Shown here: in pieces, positions 26,059-34,882 of the stretch
Layout of the letters: the number at the start of each line of letters is the position of its first letter
How positions within the stretch are numbered: position 1 is the stretch's first letter
Assembly: GCA_904419875.1 (NCBI GenBank)
Contig: CAJFTG010000010.1
Coordinates: forward strand, 1 to 64,000
Direction: 5' to 3'
Length of the DNA stretch: 64,000 nucleotides
From: Candidatus Avimonas caecicola
GTDB lineage: Bacteria; Bacillota; Clostridia; Oscillospirales; Acutalibacteraceae
Notes under the pieces: model-generated
What the model was told of the DNA's origin: nothing
Seen by the model: only the letters and a program-made list of their open reading frames with translations
The model's database searches: none
Translations under genes and position numbers: made by a program

Positions 26059-26359
26059 TGTTTTGGACACCACCGGCTTTGGCGGGGGAAGGAATGCCGG
26101 AAAAAGTTTTCGCTCCCCGTATCGAGCGAAGCGCGTTGCCGATCAAAAGCCGGTCGATCAGCAGAAAATGGCAAAAACATTTGCCCAGTGAGAGAAATGC
26201 CCGTTTCCAGGCGGCAGAAGGCTTGAAAAAAGCGGGAAAATGCTTCCTTTCGTCTTTAAAAGGACACCGGCCGGTAAAACCCTTCCCGGGTCTTTTGCCG
26301 GCTTAGCAGGCGGTTTTGGCCCTGCGGATTATCGCCGCCGTCTCCGTCAGACGCTCCGG

Positions 26360-27400
26360 TCACTTCGGCAGAACCGACAGGGCGAACATCGCCATTCCGG
26401 CCACGGCCAGCCAGACCGGCAGCGGCCGGAAAGAAGCCGGCAGATGCGGGTTGCCGGAGGTATCCACACGCGGGGTCGCCGCCGCCGCCAGCGCACAGCC
26501 GAGCCCGAGAATCAGGGCGGCCGCCGCCGTGCCGCCGAACAGGGGCAGGGCGGCCGCTTCCGGCAGCCGCCGGTCGGCGGCCAGCACCGCCAGCGACGCC
26601 AGGGCGGGAAGGGTGCCGTCTGCAAAGACGGCGCGCAGAGTCCCCCTGACGGGGGCTTCATTCGGCTTTTCCCGGAAAGCCGCGCCCGCCGCCAGGGCGA
26701 GCAGCCCCGCCAGAACGGCGGCGGCAAACGTCCTCCACAGGGACGGCAGCGGGAGAAGCCGGGTCAGCGGGGCGAACAGCGCCCCTGCAGCCGCGGCCAG
26801 GCACGCCGCGCCCGCCGCATAAACCAGCCCCTCCGAAATCCGGTAGCCGTTCAGCCTTCCCTGCCCGCGGATGCGGAACAGGGCAAACAGCAGCGCGGTC
26901 GTAATCAACCCCGCCCCGCCGAAGGCGAAGGAATCGGAAACCGGGAACCCCTCCGGCAGGAGCCGCACCCCCGCCAATGTCCCGGCCGACAGCAGCTCCC
27001 GCGCCGCGCCGATGATCAAAAGGACGGCAGCGCAGAAAAACAGCCGTTTTGCCGGCAGCGGCGGCTTTTCCGTCAGGGACAGCGCGGCCGGGGCGCTGAA
27101 CAGGGCCAGGGCGGCAAGGAGGCCCTCCGGCCCCATCGCCTCCAGCCAGGCGGGACGGAAGGCGGCCAGCGCCAGCCGCAAAGCAGTGTACAGCGCGGCG
27201 GCGAAAAGAAGGGAGGCCGCGTTGCGCATCCGGCCGGAGAGGGGCCGGAATATCAGAAGCATCAGCAGGTTGAGCAGCAGGAGCAGCGCGCCGCCGGCGA
27301 TGGCCAGCAGCGCGGCGGTCAGCGACCCGCAGCCCGCCGCCAGCAGGCAGAGGAAAACCGCCGCGCCGTCCACCGACGGACGCCGTTTCACGGGGGCCAT
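26360..27400 (-). CDS. Divergent fusion of RnfE-like and RnfA-like membrane subunits
   Basis: N-half 'LFFCAAVLLIIGAARELLSAGTLAGVRLLPEGFPVSDSFAFGGAGLITTALLFALF' resembles RnfE; C-half 'LILGLGCALAAAATPRVDTSGNPHLPASFRPLPVWLAVAGMAMFAL' resembles the RnfA C-terminus; directly follows rnfG. Confidence 0.65.
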   Translation of the reverse strand: MAPVKRRPSVDGAAVFLCLLAAGCGSLTAALLAIAGGALLLLLNLLMLLIFRPLSGRMRNAASLLFAAALYTALRLALAAFRPAWLEAMGPEGLLAALALFSAPAALSLTEKPPLPAKRLFFCAAVLLIIGAARELLSAGTLAGVRLLPEGFPVSDSFAFGGAGLITTALLFALFRIRGQGRLNGYRISEGLVYAAGAACLAAAAGALFAPLTRLLPLPSLWRTFAAAVLAGLLALAAGAAFREKPNEAPVRGTLRAVFADGTLPALASLAVLAADRRLPEAAALPLFGGTAAAALILGLGCALAAAATPRVDTSGNPHLPASFRPLPVWLAVAGMAMFALSVLPK

Positions 27401-27401
27401 C

Positions 27402-28409
27402 CTACCGGCTCCCCCCGGCGAGGGCCGCCGCGAATTCATACGCGCGGTTGGCGGCCTTCACCACCGCTTTGGAGGAGACCGTCGCGCCGGTCACGCCGTC
27501 CACTTCCCCGCTGCCGGTCGCCGCGTTCTCCACCCTGCCGCCGGATTCGTCCCCGCTGCCCTGCGCACCGGCGCTCGCCAGCGCCTCCGAAGCCAGCGAC
27601 ACGAACTCCGACACGTCCACCGAAACCCCGGTGTAGGCGTCGGTTTTCCCCGTGTCCGCATCGTACACCAGCGCCGCCGGGTCCTGCGCGTCGATCAGCG
27701 CTTCCTCCATTGTCTTCGCCTGCTCATGCCAGAGGGGGCCGTCTTCGGTCATCACATATTCCCCCGCCTCGGATTCCTGCTTTTTGGTCCGGTCGGACCC
27801 TTCCTTGAGCGCGTCCCAGTTCACCGCCGTGATCCGGCCGCCCTCCACCGTGATCTCCACGAAATATTGGTAGCCCTGCACATATTCCGCCTGCTCCGCC
27901 CGGTAGCTTCCGTCCTGCATCGCAGCCGCGGAGGAGGAACCGCCGCTCCCCGTCCCATTCTCCAGGCCGGTGTAGCCGTCCAGGGAGGCGGGAGCCGCCA
28001 GGGAATTGAACTGGCTGTAAAACGCCTCCTCGGTCACGCGGGAGCCGTACCCCTGCGTCTCCTGGTTGTCGCCGACCCGCAGTCCGAGGAAGCGGGAGGC
28101 GTCGGGGGAAAGCGCGGTGTGCACCTGCATCTCCCCGCCGTAACCCTTCACCGATACGGTGACCGCATAGCCGAGCAGGGACCCGTCCTTATCCAATACG
28201 CGGTAAGCCGCCTTGATGTCGGATTCGCCGGCGGTGTCCACCGCCTCCCAGGTATCGCCGGAAATCACGCCGGAAAACGCCTTGTGTACCGCCTGCATTT
28301 CCTGCTTTTCAATCACGGTGCGGGTGACGGCGTCCATGCCGAACAGCAGCGCCACCGATATTGCGGTCACCGCCAGCAGGCTGAGCAGCGGTTTAAGCCA
28401 TTGTTTCAT
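27402..28409 (-). CDS. rnfG: RnfG-like FMN-binding protein with an extra internal FMN_bind-like domain
   Basis: N-terminal TM, 'KGYGGEMQVHTALSPDASRFLGLRVGDNQETQGYGSRV', internal 'DGSYRAEQAEYVQGYQYFVEITVEGGRITAVNWDALKEG', single flavinylation motif 'DGVTGATVSS'. Confidence 0.85.
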   Translation of the reverse strand: MKQWLKPLLSLLAVTAISVALLFGMDAVTRTVIEKQEMQAVHKAFSGVISGDTWEAVDTAGESDIKAAYRVLDKDGSLLGYAVTVSVKGYGGEMQVHTALSPDASRFLGLRVGDNQETQGYGSRVTEEAFYSQFNSLAAPASLDGYTGLENGTGSGGSSSAAAMQDGSYRAEQAEYVQGYQYFVEITVEGGRITAVNWDALKEGSDRTKKQESEAGEYVMTEDGPLWHEQAKTMEEALIDAQDPAALVYDADTGKTDAYTGVSVDVSEFVSLASEALASAGAQGSGDESGGRVENAATGSGEVDGVTGATVSSKAVVKAANRAYEFAAALAGGSR

Positions 28410-28485
28410 CCTATCCTAACTCCTTCCTTCTTGTACCGGGCTTCTGCCGGGGGCGGACCCGCCGGCCGCCTTTCTCCCGGGCGGC

Positions 28486-29436
28486 TCACCGCTTCGCCGG
28501 GTCGGGGGCGGCCGAACGGGACGGCCAGGTGCCGTAAACCGGCGGCCTGGTAAGGTACTCGATCAGCGGGGTGGCGAGGTTCATCAGCAGGATGGCGAAG
28601 CACATCCCCTCCGGGTAAGGGCCCCAGAGGCGGAGCGCCGCCGTCACGATCCCCACGCCGCCCGCGAAAAGCAGCTCGCCGGCAAAGGTGGTGGGCTTTC
28701 CGGTGAAATCCGTCACCATAAAAAACGCCCCCAGCATCAGGCCGCCGGACAAAACCTGTGCCGCCGCGTCCCCGGTAAACAGGGTATCGCCGCCGAAGAT
28801 CCACATAAACAGCGCGAAGCTCCATATGCAGGTCACCGGCACCCGGAGCCGGATGCAGCCGGTGCAGAGCAGATAGGCCCCGCCCAGCAGGATCAGCAGC
28901 GCCGAGGTCTCCCCGATGCTGCCGTTCTCCCGGCCCCACAGCATGGACCAGAGGCCCTCGTCCCCGGTCATCGCCAGCGGGGTGGCGGAAGAGGCGGCGT
29001 CTGCCCAGCCGTATCCGCTCAAGGCGGTGGGCCACACCGCCATCAGCATGGCGCGTCCCGCCATCGCGGGGTTAAGGAGGTTGTGCCCGATGCCGCCGAG
29101 CAGCTGCTTGACCACCGCAATGGAAAAGACGCCCGCCGCCGCCGCGGCGAACAGGTTGGTCCCCGCCGGGAGGGAAAGGGCCAGCAGCAGCCCGGTCACG
29201 ACGGCGCTGCCGTCGAAGGGCGCCCCGTCCCGGCGGAGCCGGAGACAGGCCCATTCGGTCAGCGCACAGGCCGCCACCGTCACCAGCAGCAGCCACAGGG
29301 CTTTCCACCGGAAGAACCAGAGGGCGGCGACTACCGCCGGGGCCAGCCCGATGCAGACGTCCCGCATGATGCCCTGCGTGTCCCGCGGCCGGCGGATATG
29401 CGGGGCGGAAAGCGCGATGTTTTGTTTATACTCCAA
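28486..29436 (-). CDS. rnfD: RnfD-like membrane subunit
   Basis: 'SAPHIRRPRDTQGIMRDVCIGLAPAVVAALWFF', 'KQLLGGIGHNLLNPAMAGRAMLMAVWP', flavinylation-like 'SSATPLA'. Confidence 0.93.
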   Translation of the reverse strand: MEYKQNIALSAPHIRRPRDTQGIMRDVCIGLAPAVVAALWFFRWKALWLLLVTVAACALTEWACLRLRRDGAPFDGSAVVTGLLLALSLPAGTNLFAAAAAGVFSIAVVKQLLGGIGHNLLNPAMAGRAMLMAVWPTALSGYGWADAASSATPLAMTGDEGLWSMLWGRENGSIGETSALLILLGGAYLLCTGCIRLRVPVTCIWSFALFMWIFGGDTLFTGDAAAQVLSGGLMLGAFFMVTDFTGKPTTFAGELLFAGGVGIVTAALRLWGPYPEGMCFAILLMNLATPLIEYLTRPPVYGTWPSRSAAPDPAKR

Positions 29437-29487
29437 GAAGGGTCTCCCCCTTTCGTTGACTGAAGCGCCGGCGCGCCGGCCGGCCGC

Positions 29488-30798
29488 CTACGCAGGCTTC
29501 ACCCGGTTCTCCCGGAAGGCGGAACGGGCCATTGTCACCCGGTGAGCCAGATGCCGCTTGGCCGGACAGATATACGAGCAGCAGCCGCAGGAGATGCACT
29601 GGTCGGCCCGGTAGGTCACGCAGGCGGCCATATCCCCGGCGATCACCGCCGCGTCGATGGCGAAGGGCAGCAGCGAGGAGGGGCATACCCGCGCGCAGCC
29701 GCCGCAGCGGATGCAGTTGCTCTCCCGGTTCTCCGGCCGGTCCAGCACCACCAGCCCGGCGGTGCCCTTGACGACCGGCACCTCCAGAGAGGGCAGCGCC
29801 GCGCCGGTCATCGGTCCGCCCGCAATCCACAGATGCCGGGCGTCCCCCGTGACGCCGCCGCAGTATTCCAGCAGCTCCGACAGGCGGGTGCCGACCGGGA
29901 CATACAGGTTGGCGGGCTTTCCCACCCGGCCGGCCACGGTCACCACCCGGTGGGTCAGCGGGCGGCCCTGCAGCGCGTCGGCAAGGGCGACCGCGGTCCC
30001 CACGTTGCTGACAATCACCCCGCAGTCGGCGGGCAGGCCGCCGGCTGGCACCTCCCGCCCAAGGACCGCCTTGATAAGCTGCCGTTCGCCCCCCTGCGGG
30101 TACCTGGCGGGCAGGCGGACGACCGAAAGCCCCTCCTGTCCCCGGACAGCATCCTCCAGCAGGGCGATCGCATCCGGTTTGTTTTCCTCCACACAGAGCA
30201 TCCCCAGCGCACCGCCCGCCGCCGTCTGCAGCGCCTTCGCCCCGGCGATCACCTGCGCCGTCTGCTCCACCATCAGGCGATGGTCGCCGGTGAGGTAGGG
30301 CTCGCATTCCGCGCCGTTGACCAGCACATAACGAATCGGCTTGTTGGTATCGTATTTCAGAAAAGTGGGGAATCCGGCGCCGCCCATCCCGGTCAGGCCG
30401 GCTTCCCGCATCAGGGCGCGGACGCCGTCCCGGCTGTTTGCGCCCAGCAGCGGCGGGGCCGCTTCCCCCTTTCCGTCGCTGTCCACCACCACGGCCAGGG
30501 TCTGCCCTTCGGCCGAGGGCCGGGGCTCCACCGCCCGGACCGTTCCGGACACGCCGCAGTGGACGGGCGCGGCAAAGACCGGACGGTTTCCCTCCGCCGC
30601 GGGGGGAACGCCGACCACCTGGCCGGCCAGCACCCGGTCGCCGGGCTTCACCGTCGGGATACACTCCGCCCCGAAGCCCTGCCGCATCAGCAGCACCAGG
30701 CGGGCGGGAGTAAAGGGCTGAATCTTGCTCTGCGAGGTCTGATCCTTATGCTCCACGGCATGGCCGAACGCCACGCCCCCTCGAAAAGGCAGGGGCAT
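29488..30798 (-). CDS. rnfC: RnfC-like subunit
   Basis: 'GLTGMGGAGFPTFLKY', 'VLVNGAECEPYLTGDHRLM', two 4Fe-4S motifs 'CIRCGGCARVCP' and 'CISCGCCSYICP'. Confidence 0.95.
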   Translation of the reverse strand: MPLPFRGGVAFGHAVEHKDQTSQSKIQPFTPARLVLLMRQGFGAECIPTVKPGDRVLAGQVVGVPPAAEGNRPVFAAPVHCGVSGTVRAVEPRPSAEGQTLAVVVDSDGKGEAAPPLLGANSRDGVRALMREAGLTGMGGAGFPTFLKYDTNKPIRYVLVNGAECEPYLTGDHRLMVEQTAQVIAGAKALQTAAGGALGMLCVEENKPDAIALLEDAVRGQEGLSVVRLPARYPQGGERQLIKAVLGREVPAGGLPADCGVIVSNVGTAVALADALQGRPLTHRVVTVAGRVGKPANLYVPVGTRLSELLEYCGGVTGDARHLWIAGGPMTGAALPSLEVPVVKGTAGLVVLDRPENRESNCIRCGGCARVCPSSLLPFAIDAAVIAGDMAACVTYRADQCISCGCCSYICPAKRHLAHRVTMARSAFRENRVKPA

Positions 30799-30915
30799 CG
30801 CTCTTCATCCTTTCTCCGCAGGTTCGCGTATTTTCTTTAATATGAACAATATACACCGATAGAAACCGGCCGGCGGCCATCCCCCGCGCCGCGCACGGGC
30901 CTGCCGCCGCGGCCG

Positions 30916-31968
30916 TCATTCCACCGCTTCCAGGACAAAGCCGGAAGTGGCCGCCGTGCTTCCGTCCTCAAACACCCACAGCGCCTCCAGCCCGGGGGTT
31001 TCCTCCGCCAGCCGCCGCGCCTGCTCATACGGCTGGGCGTACAGCGCGGTGGAATAGAAATCCGCCGTCCCCGCATCCGGCGCCAGCACGGTGACCGCCC
31101 GGACGTACGAGGCGGGGAGGCCGGTCGCGGCGTCGAGTATATGGGTATAGGGTATCCCGTCTTTCACAAAATATTTCTGGTAGTCCCCGCTGGTGGCGAT
31201 GCAGATGTCCTCCGCTGTGATCTGCCCCAGGGAAGCCGGCGGCTTCTCCGCCCCCGAGAGATTGAGGGAAGCGTCCGGATTGCTCACCGCCACGGTCCAG
31301 CCCTCCCGGCCGGGAGGGGAGCCCGCGCACACCAGGGTGCTGGTGCCGCAGTCCAGCAGAAAGCGGTCGAGCCCGCTCTCTTTGAGCTTGTCCGCGACCG
31401 TCTGCGCCGCCAGCCCCTTGGCCACGCAGCCAAGGTCCAGGGACATCGCCGGGTCGGCCAGCTCCACCGCCGCGCCGTCCCCGTCCCGCGTCACGAGGAC
31501 CGCGTCCATCGAAACGTGCCGCATCGCCTCCGCCACCGCCTCATCCGCAGGCGGGGCTCCCGCCTCCCTGGCGGTGTGCCAGAGGGAAAGGACGCCGCCC
31601 ATGGCGACATTCACCGCCGGCGTCCGCGCCTGCCAGGCGCGGCAGGCGTCGACCGCGTCGGCCAGCGCCGGCTCCGTCCGAACCGGGCCTTTCCCCGCCC
31701 CGGCGTTGACGCGGGACAGCTCGCTGTCGGCCCGATAACGGTTGAACAGCCGGTCCGCCTGCTCCAGCTCCGCCTTCACCAGCTCGGCGGCCCGGTCAAA
31801 CTCCGCGCTGTCGGTACAGTAGGCGGTCAGGCGCACCACCGTATCCAGCGAACCGACAAAGGCGGTTTGAAAGCGGCCGAGCGCCGGTTCCGCTCCGGCC
31901 GCACAGCCGGGCAGGAGGCCGCAGGCCAGCAAAACAGCAGCGATTTTCAACCGCCCAACAACCGGCAT
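30916..31968 (-). CDS. apbE: FAD:protein FMN transferase (ApbE), lipoprotein
   Basis: lipobox 'ACGLLPGCAAG'; 'LDLGCVAKGLAAQTVADKLKESGLDRFLLDCG'; 'HILDAATGLPASYVRAVTVLAPDAGTADFYSTALY'. Confidence 0.95.
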   Translation of the reverse strand: MPVVGRLKIAAVLLACGLLPGCAAGAEPALGRFQTAFVGSLDTVVRLTAYCTDSAEFDRAAELVKAELEQADRLFNRYRADSELSRVNAGAGKGPVRTEPALADAVDACRAWQARTPAVNVAMGGVLSLWHTAREAGAPPADEAVAEAMRHVSMDAVLVTRDGDGAAVELADPAMSLDLGCVAKGLAAQTVADKLKESGLDRFLLDCGTSTLVCAGSPPGREGWTVAVSNPDASLNLSGAEKPPASLGQITAEDICIATSGDYQKYFVKDGIPYTHILDAATGLPASYVRAVTVLAPDAGTADFYSTALYAQPYEQARRLAEETPGLEALWVFEDGSTAATSGFVLEAVE

Positions 31969-32198
31969 GACAGCCCCCGTCCTTTCCCCTTCGGCACAAC
32001 TCCCGGCAAAAAGCTCCGTCCCCTCTCCGCCACGAGCTCTTACCGGGATTATACCATAAACGACGGCAAAAAGGGGGAATTATTTCCAATCCCTCTTAAA
32101 TTTTCTTAATCCGGCTTTTATTTTATACCGAATCGTGGTAGAATACTCTCAGTTTCTTTTCCGGATGGTTTTCAGACTACTTTCAGGAGTTGATCGAG

Positions 32199-32687
32199 AT
32201 GAAAAGCGACCGTTCCTTTCCCCATATGCCGCTCCGCCTGAGCCTTGCGGTCCTGGCCGCCGCGGCCGCCCTGTCCATGGCCGCCTGCACCCAGAAGGAG
32301 GATTCCCCGAACGCCGGCGGGGACGCGACAACCGCCGCCTCGCAGACCGATACGACCACCGCCGTCACCACCACCCTGGCAACCACCGCCGCCACCACCG
32401 TGCCTCCGGTGACCGGCGACCTGACGACCGGTTGGTCCACCGATTCGGTGAACATCCGCACCGGCCCCGGCATCGAATATTACGCAATCGGCGGGCTGCA
32501 TGTGGGGGAACAGGTCACCATTCTCGGTAAAGAGGGCGATTGGTACAAAATCCGCTTTGTCAACGGGCCGGACGGCGTGGGGTATGTAAACGCCCAGTAC
32601 ATTTCGGGGAGCCTGGTGCCCACGGCCACCACGTCCGCCACGACCACTGCCCCGGCGGCCACCACCACGGCCGCCGCTGCCCAGTAG
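32199..32687 (+). CDS. SH3b-domain lipoprotein with Thr/Ala-rich linkers
   Basis: lipobox 'LSMAAC'; 'DSVNIRTGPGIEYYAIGGLHVGEQVTILGKEGDWYKI'. Confidence 0.88.
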   Translation: MKSDRSFPHMPLRLSLAVLAAAAALSMAACTQKEDSPNAGGDATTAASQTDTTTAVTTTLATTAATTVPPVTGDLTTGWSTDSVNIRTGPGIEYYAIGGLHVGEQVTILGKEGDWYKIRFVNGPDGVGYVNAQYISGSLVPTATTSATTTAPAATTTAAAAQ

Positions 32688-32715
32688 CGGCGCGGCAGCG
32701 CGCCATCAAGCCATC

Positions 32716-32750
32716 AAAAAGGAGGAAGGGCGGCGCTCTTCCTCCTTTTT
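32716..32750. terminator. Intrinsic terminator
   Basis: AAAAAGGAGGAAG-ggcggcgct-CTTCCTCCTTTTT. Confidence 0.8.
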
Positions 32751-32784
32751 ACGGAAAAAGCCGGTTCCAAAGAAAGGAAACGCC

Positions 32785-33990
32785 ATGAGACAGAACCGCG
32801 ACTATCCCCGCCTGACCGTCACCCGCAAGGCCCAGCTTTCCTGCGAGGCGGGCCATCCCTGGATCTACGATACCGAAGTGCTCGCCGCCGAGGGCCACGA
32901 GAACGGCGGCATTGTGGACGTGTTCAGCACCCGGGGCCGGTATATCGGCACCGGGCTGGTCAGCGACCGCTCCAAAATCCGGGTCCGCCTGCTCACCCGC
33001 AACGCCTCGGACCGTTTGGACGAGGCGTTCTGGGAGCGGCGCATCCGGTATGCATGGGAATACCGCAAAACGGTGATGGGGGCCGACTGCGGCGCCTGCC
33101 GCGTGATTTTCGGGGAAGCCGACCAGTTCCCCGGCCTGACGGCGGACCGTTTTGAAAACGTGCTCGTCACCCAGACCCTCTCGATCGGCATGGAGCGGCT
33201 CAAGCCGGTGCTTTTCCCCCTCCTGCTCAAGGTGCTGCGGGAGGACGGGCAAACCGTGGACGGGATTTACGAGCGCAACGACGTGGCCATCCGTCGGCTG
33301 GAGGGGCTGGAAGAGGAAAAGGGCTGGTTCGGGCCGGCCCTCCCGTCCACCCGCCTGACGCTGACCGAAAACGGCGTGATGTATGCGGTGGATTTTGAAA
33401 ACGGCCAGAAAACCGGGTTTTTTCTGGATCAGAAATACAACCGCCGGGCCGCGGCCCGGCTCGCCGCCGGCCGGCGGGTGCTTGACTGTTTCACCCACAC
33501 CGGCTCCTTTGCGCTCAACGCCGCGCTGGCCGGAGCGGCGCATGTGACCGCGGTGGACATTTCGGCCGAGGCCGTGGCCATGGCTGCGGAAAACGCCCGG
33601 CTCAACGGGCTGGAGGGGCGGATGGACTTCCTGTGCGAAAACGTCTTCGACCTGCTTCCCGCCCTGAAGGGGCGGCCCTACGACTTCATCATCCTCGACC
33701 CGCCGGCCTTCGCCAAATCCCGCTCGGCGACCGAGAACGCCGTGCGGGGCTACAAGGAGATCAACCTGCGCGCCATGAAGCTGCTTCCCCGGGGCGGGTA
33801 TCTCGCCACCTGTTCCTGCTCCCACTTCATGACCGAACCGCTGTTCCGGGACATGCTCAAGGCGGCGGCCGCCGACGCGGGCGTCTCCCTGCGCCAGATC
33901 GAGGCGCGCCGGCAGTCGCCGGATCACCCCATCCTCTGGAGCGTGCCGGAGACCGACTATCTGAAATTTTACCTGTTCCAGGTCGTCTGA
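32785..33990 (+). CDS. PUA-domain class I SAM-dependent rRNA methyltransferase (RlmI-like)
   Basis: 'HPWIYDTEV' N-terminal, 'QKTGFFLDQKYNRRAAARLAAGRRVLDCFTHTGSFALNAALAGAAHVTAVDIS', 'ILDPPAFAKS'. Confidence 0.95.
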   Translation: MRQNRDYPRLTVTRKAQLSCEAGHPWIYDTEVLAAEGHENGGIVDVFSTRGRYIGTGLVSDRSKIRVRLLTRNASDRLDEAFWERRIRYAWEYRKTVMGADCGACRVIFGEADQFPGLTADRFENVLVTQTLSIGMERLKPVLFPLLLKVLREDGQTVDGIYERNDVAIRRLEGLEEEKGWFGPALPSTRLTLTENGVMYAVDFENGQKTGFFLDQKYNRRAAARLAAGRRVLDCFTHTGSFALNAALAGAAHVTAVDISAEAVAMAAENARLNGLEGRMDFLCENVFDLLPALKGRPYDFIILDPPAFAKSRSATENAVRGYKEINLRAMKLLPRGGYLATCSCSHFMTEPLFRDMLKAAAADAGVSLRQIEARRQSPDHPILWSVPETDYLKFYLFQVV

Positions 33991-34214
33991 GGCGGGGAAG
34001 CCCCGTCTGAAACCGTGCGCGGTGCGGACCCGCGCGGGATAGGCCGCGACGCCCCGCCGCGAGGGGGGAAGGCCGTCTGCCGCCCATCCGGAGCGGCGGT
34101 TTCTCCGGGGCGAACGCGGGACGGCTCTTCATAAAGAAACAGGGCGGCCGCTCCGCCGCCCGTGCCGGAATCATCCGTGGGCCGGGGATCGCAGCCCGCG
34201 CGCGGTTATCCGGG

Positions 34215-34250
34215 GCCCGCCGCGGCACGCTGTGCCTGCGGCGGGCTCTT
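34215..34250. terminator. Intrinsic terminator
   Basis: GCCCGCCGCGGCAC-gct-GTGCCtGCGGCGGGC followed by TCTTT. Confidence 0.7.
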
Positions 34251-34348
34251 TGCCTTTCTCGGGGCCGGATGCTGCCGGCAAGTATACTTCCCTGCGCATT
34301 GCATATACTTTAGGGTATCGGTATCGACCTTTTTAAGGAGGAATCGGC

Positions 34349-34828
34349 ATGGCCCCGCTCGCCTTCGCCGCAAACAGGGACGGCGAAACGGTGCTCGCCC
34401 TGTGGATCGCGGCCGCCGGGATCCTGGCCACCGGACTGGCCGGCTGCCTGGCCGGGCTGTTCACCCCCTGGCTGCTGGGCCTCGCCGCTCTGACCGGCGC
34501 GGCGACGGTGGTCGGCGCGCTCTGGTACCCGCCGCGGTATGCCGCCTCCCTGCGCGGCCGCTTCGACGGCGTCGCCGTCCGGGCGGAAAAGGGCGTGCTC
34601 TGGAAGCGGGAAATCTATGTGCCCGCCTCCGCGCTGCGCACCGTGGAATCCGGTTCCACGCCGCTGCAGCGGAAGCTGCACTGCCGGACGGTGGTGCTCC
34701 GCTTCGCCGGCGGCGCGGTGCTGCTGCCGCTGGTGCCGGAAAAGGAAGCCGAAGATTTGTCCCGGGCGCTGGAGGCCGTTTCCGCCGGGGAGGAGCCGGC
34801 CCCGCCGCCTCCCTCCGGACCCGCCTGA
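34349..34828 (+). CDS. YdbS-like membrane protein with bacterial PH (bPH2) domain
   Basis: two TMs then 'RFDGVAVRAEKGVLWKREIYVPASALRTVESGSTPLQRKL' PH-like strand pattern. Confidence 0.65.
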   Translation: MAPLAFAANRDGETVLALWIAAAGILATGLAGCLAGLFTPWLLGLAALTGAATVVGALWYPPRYAASLRGRFDGVAVRAEKGVLWKREIYVPASALRTVESGSTPLQRKLHCRTVVLRFAGGAVLLPLVPEKEAEDLSRALEAVSAGEEPAPPPPSGPA

Positions 34829-34882
34829 GCGGCCGTGCCGGCGGATGCCCTGCGGCCGGGGCCGCTTTAAAGGAGTATCGCC

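Noticed and set aside
26260-26320. Second terminator GCCGGTAAAACCC...GGGTCTTTTGCCGGC near the Rnf operon end
   Set aside because: Imperfect stem with bulges and no T-tract; too weak to call beside the clear terminator at 26012-26058.
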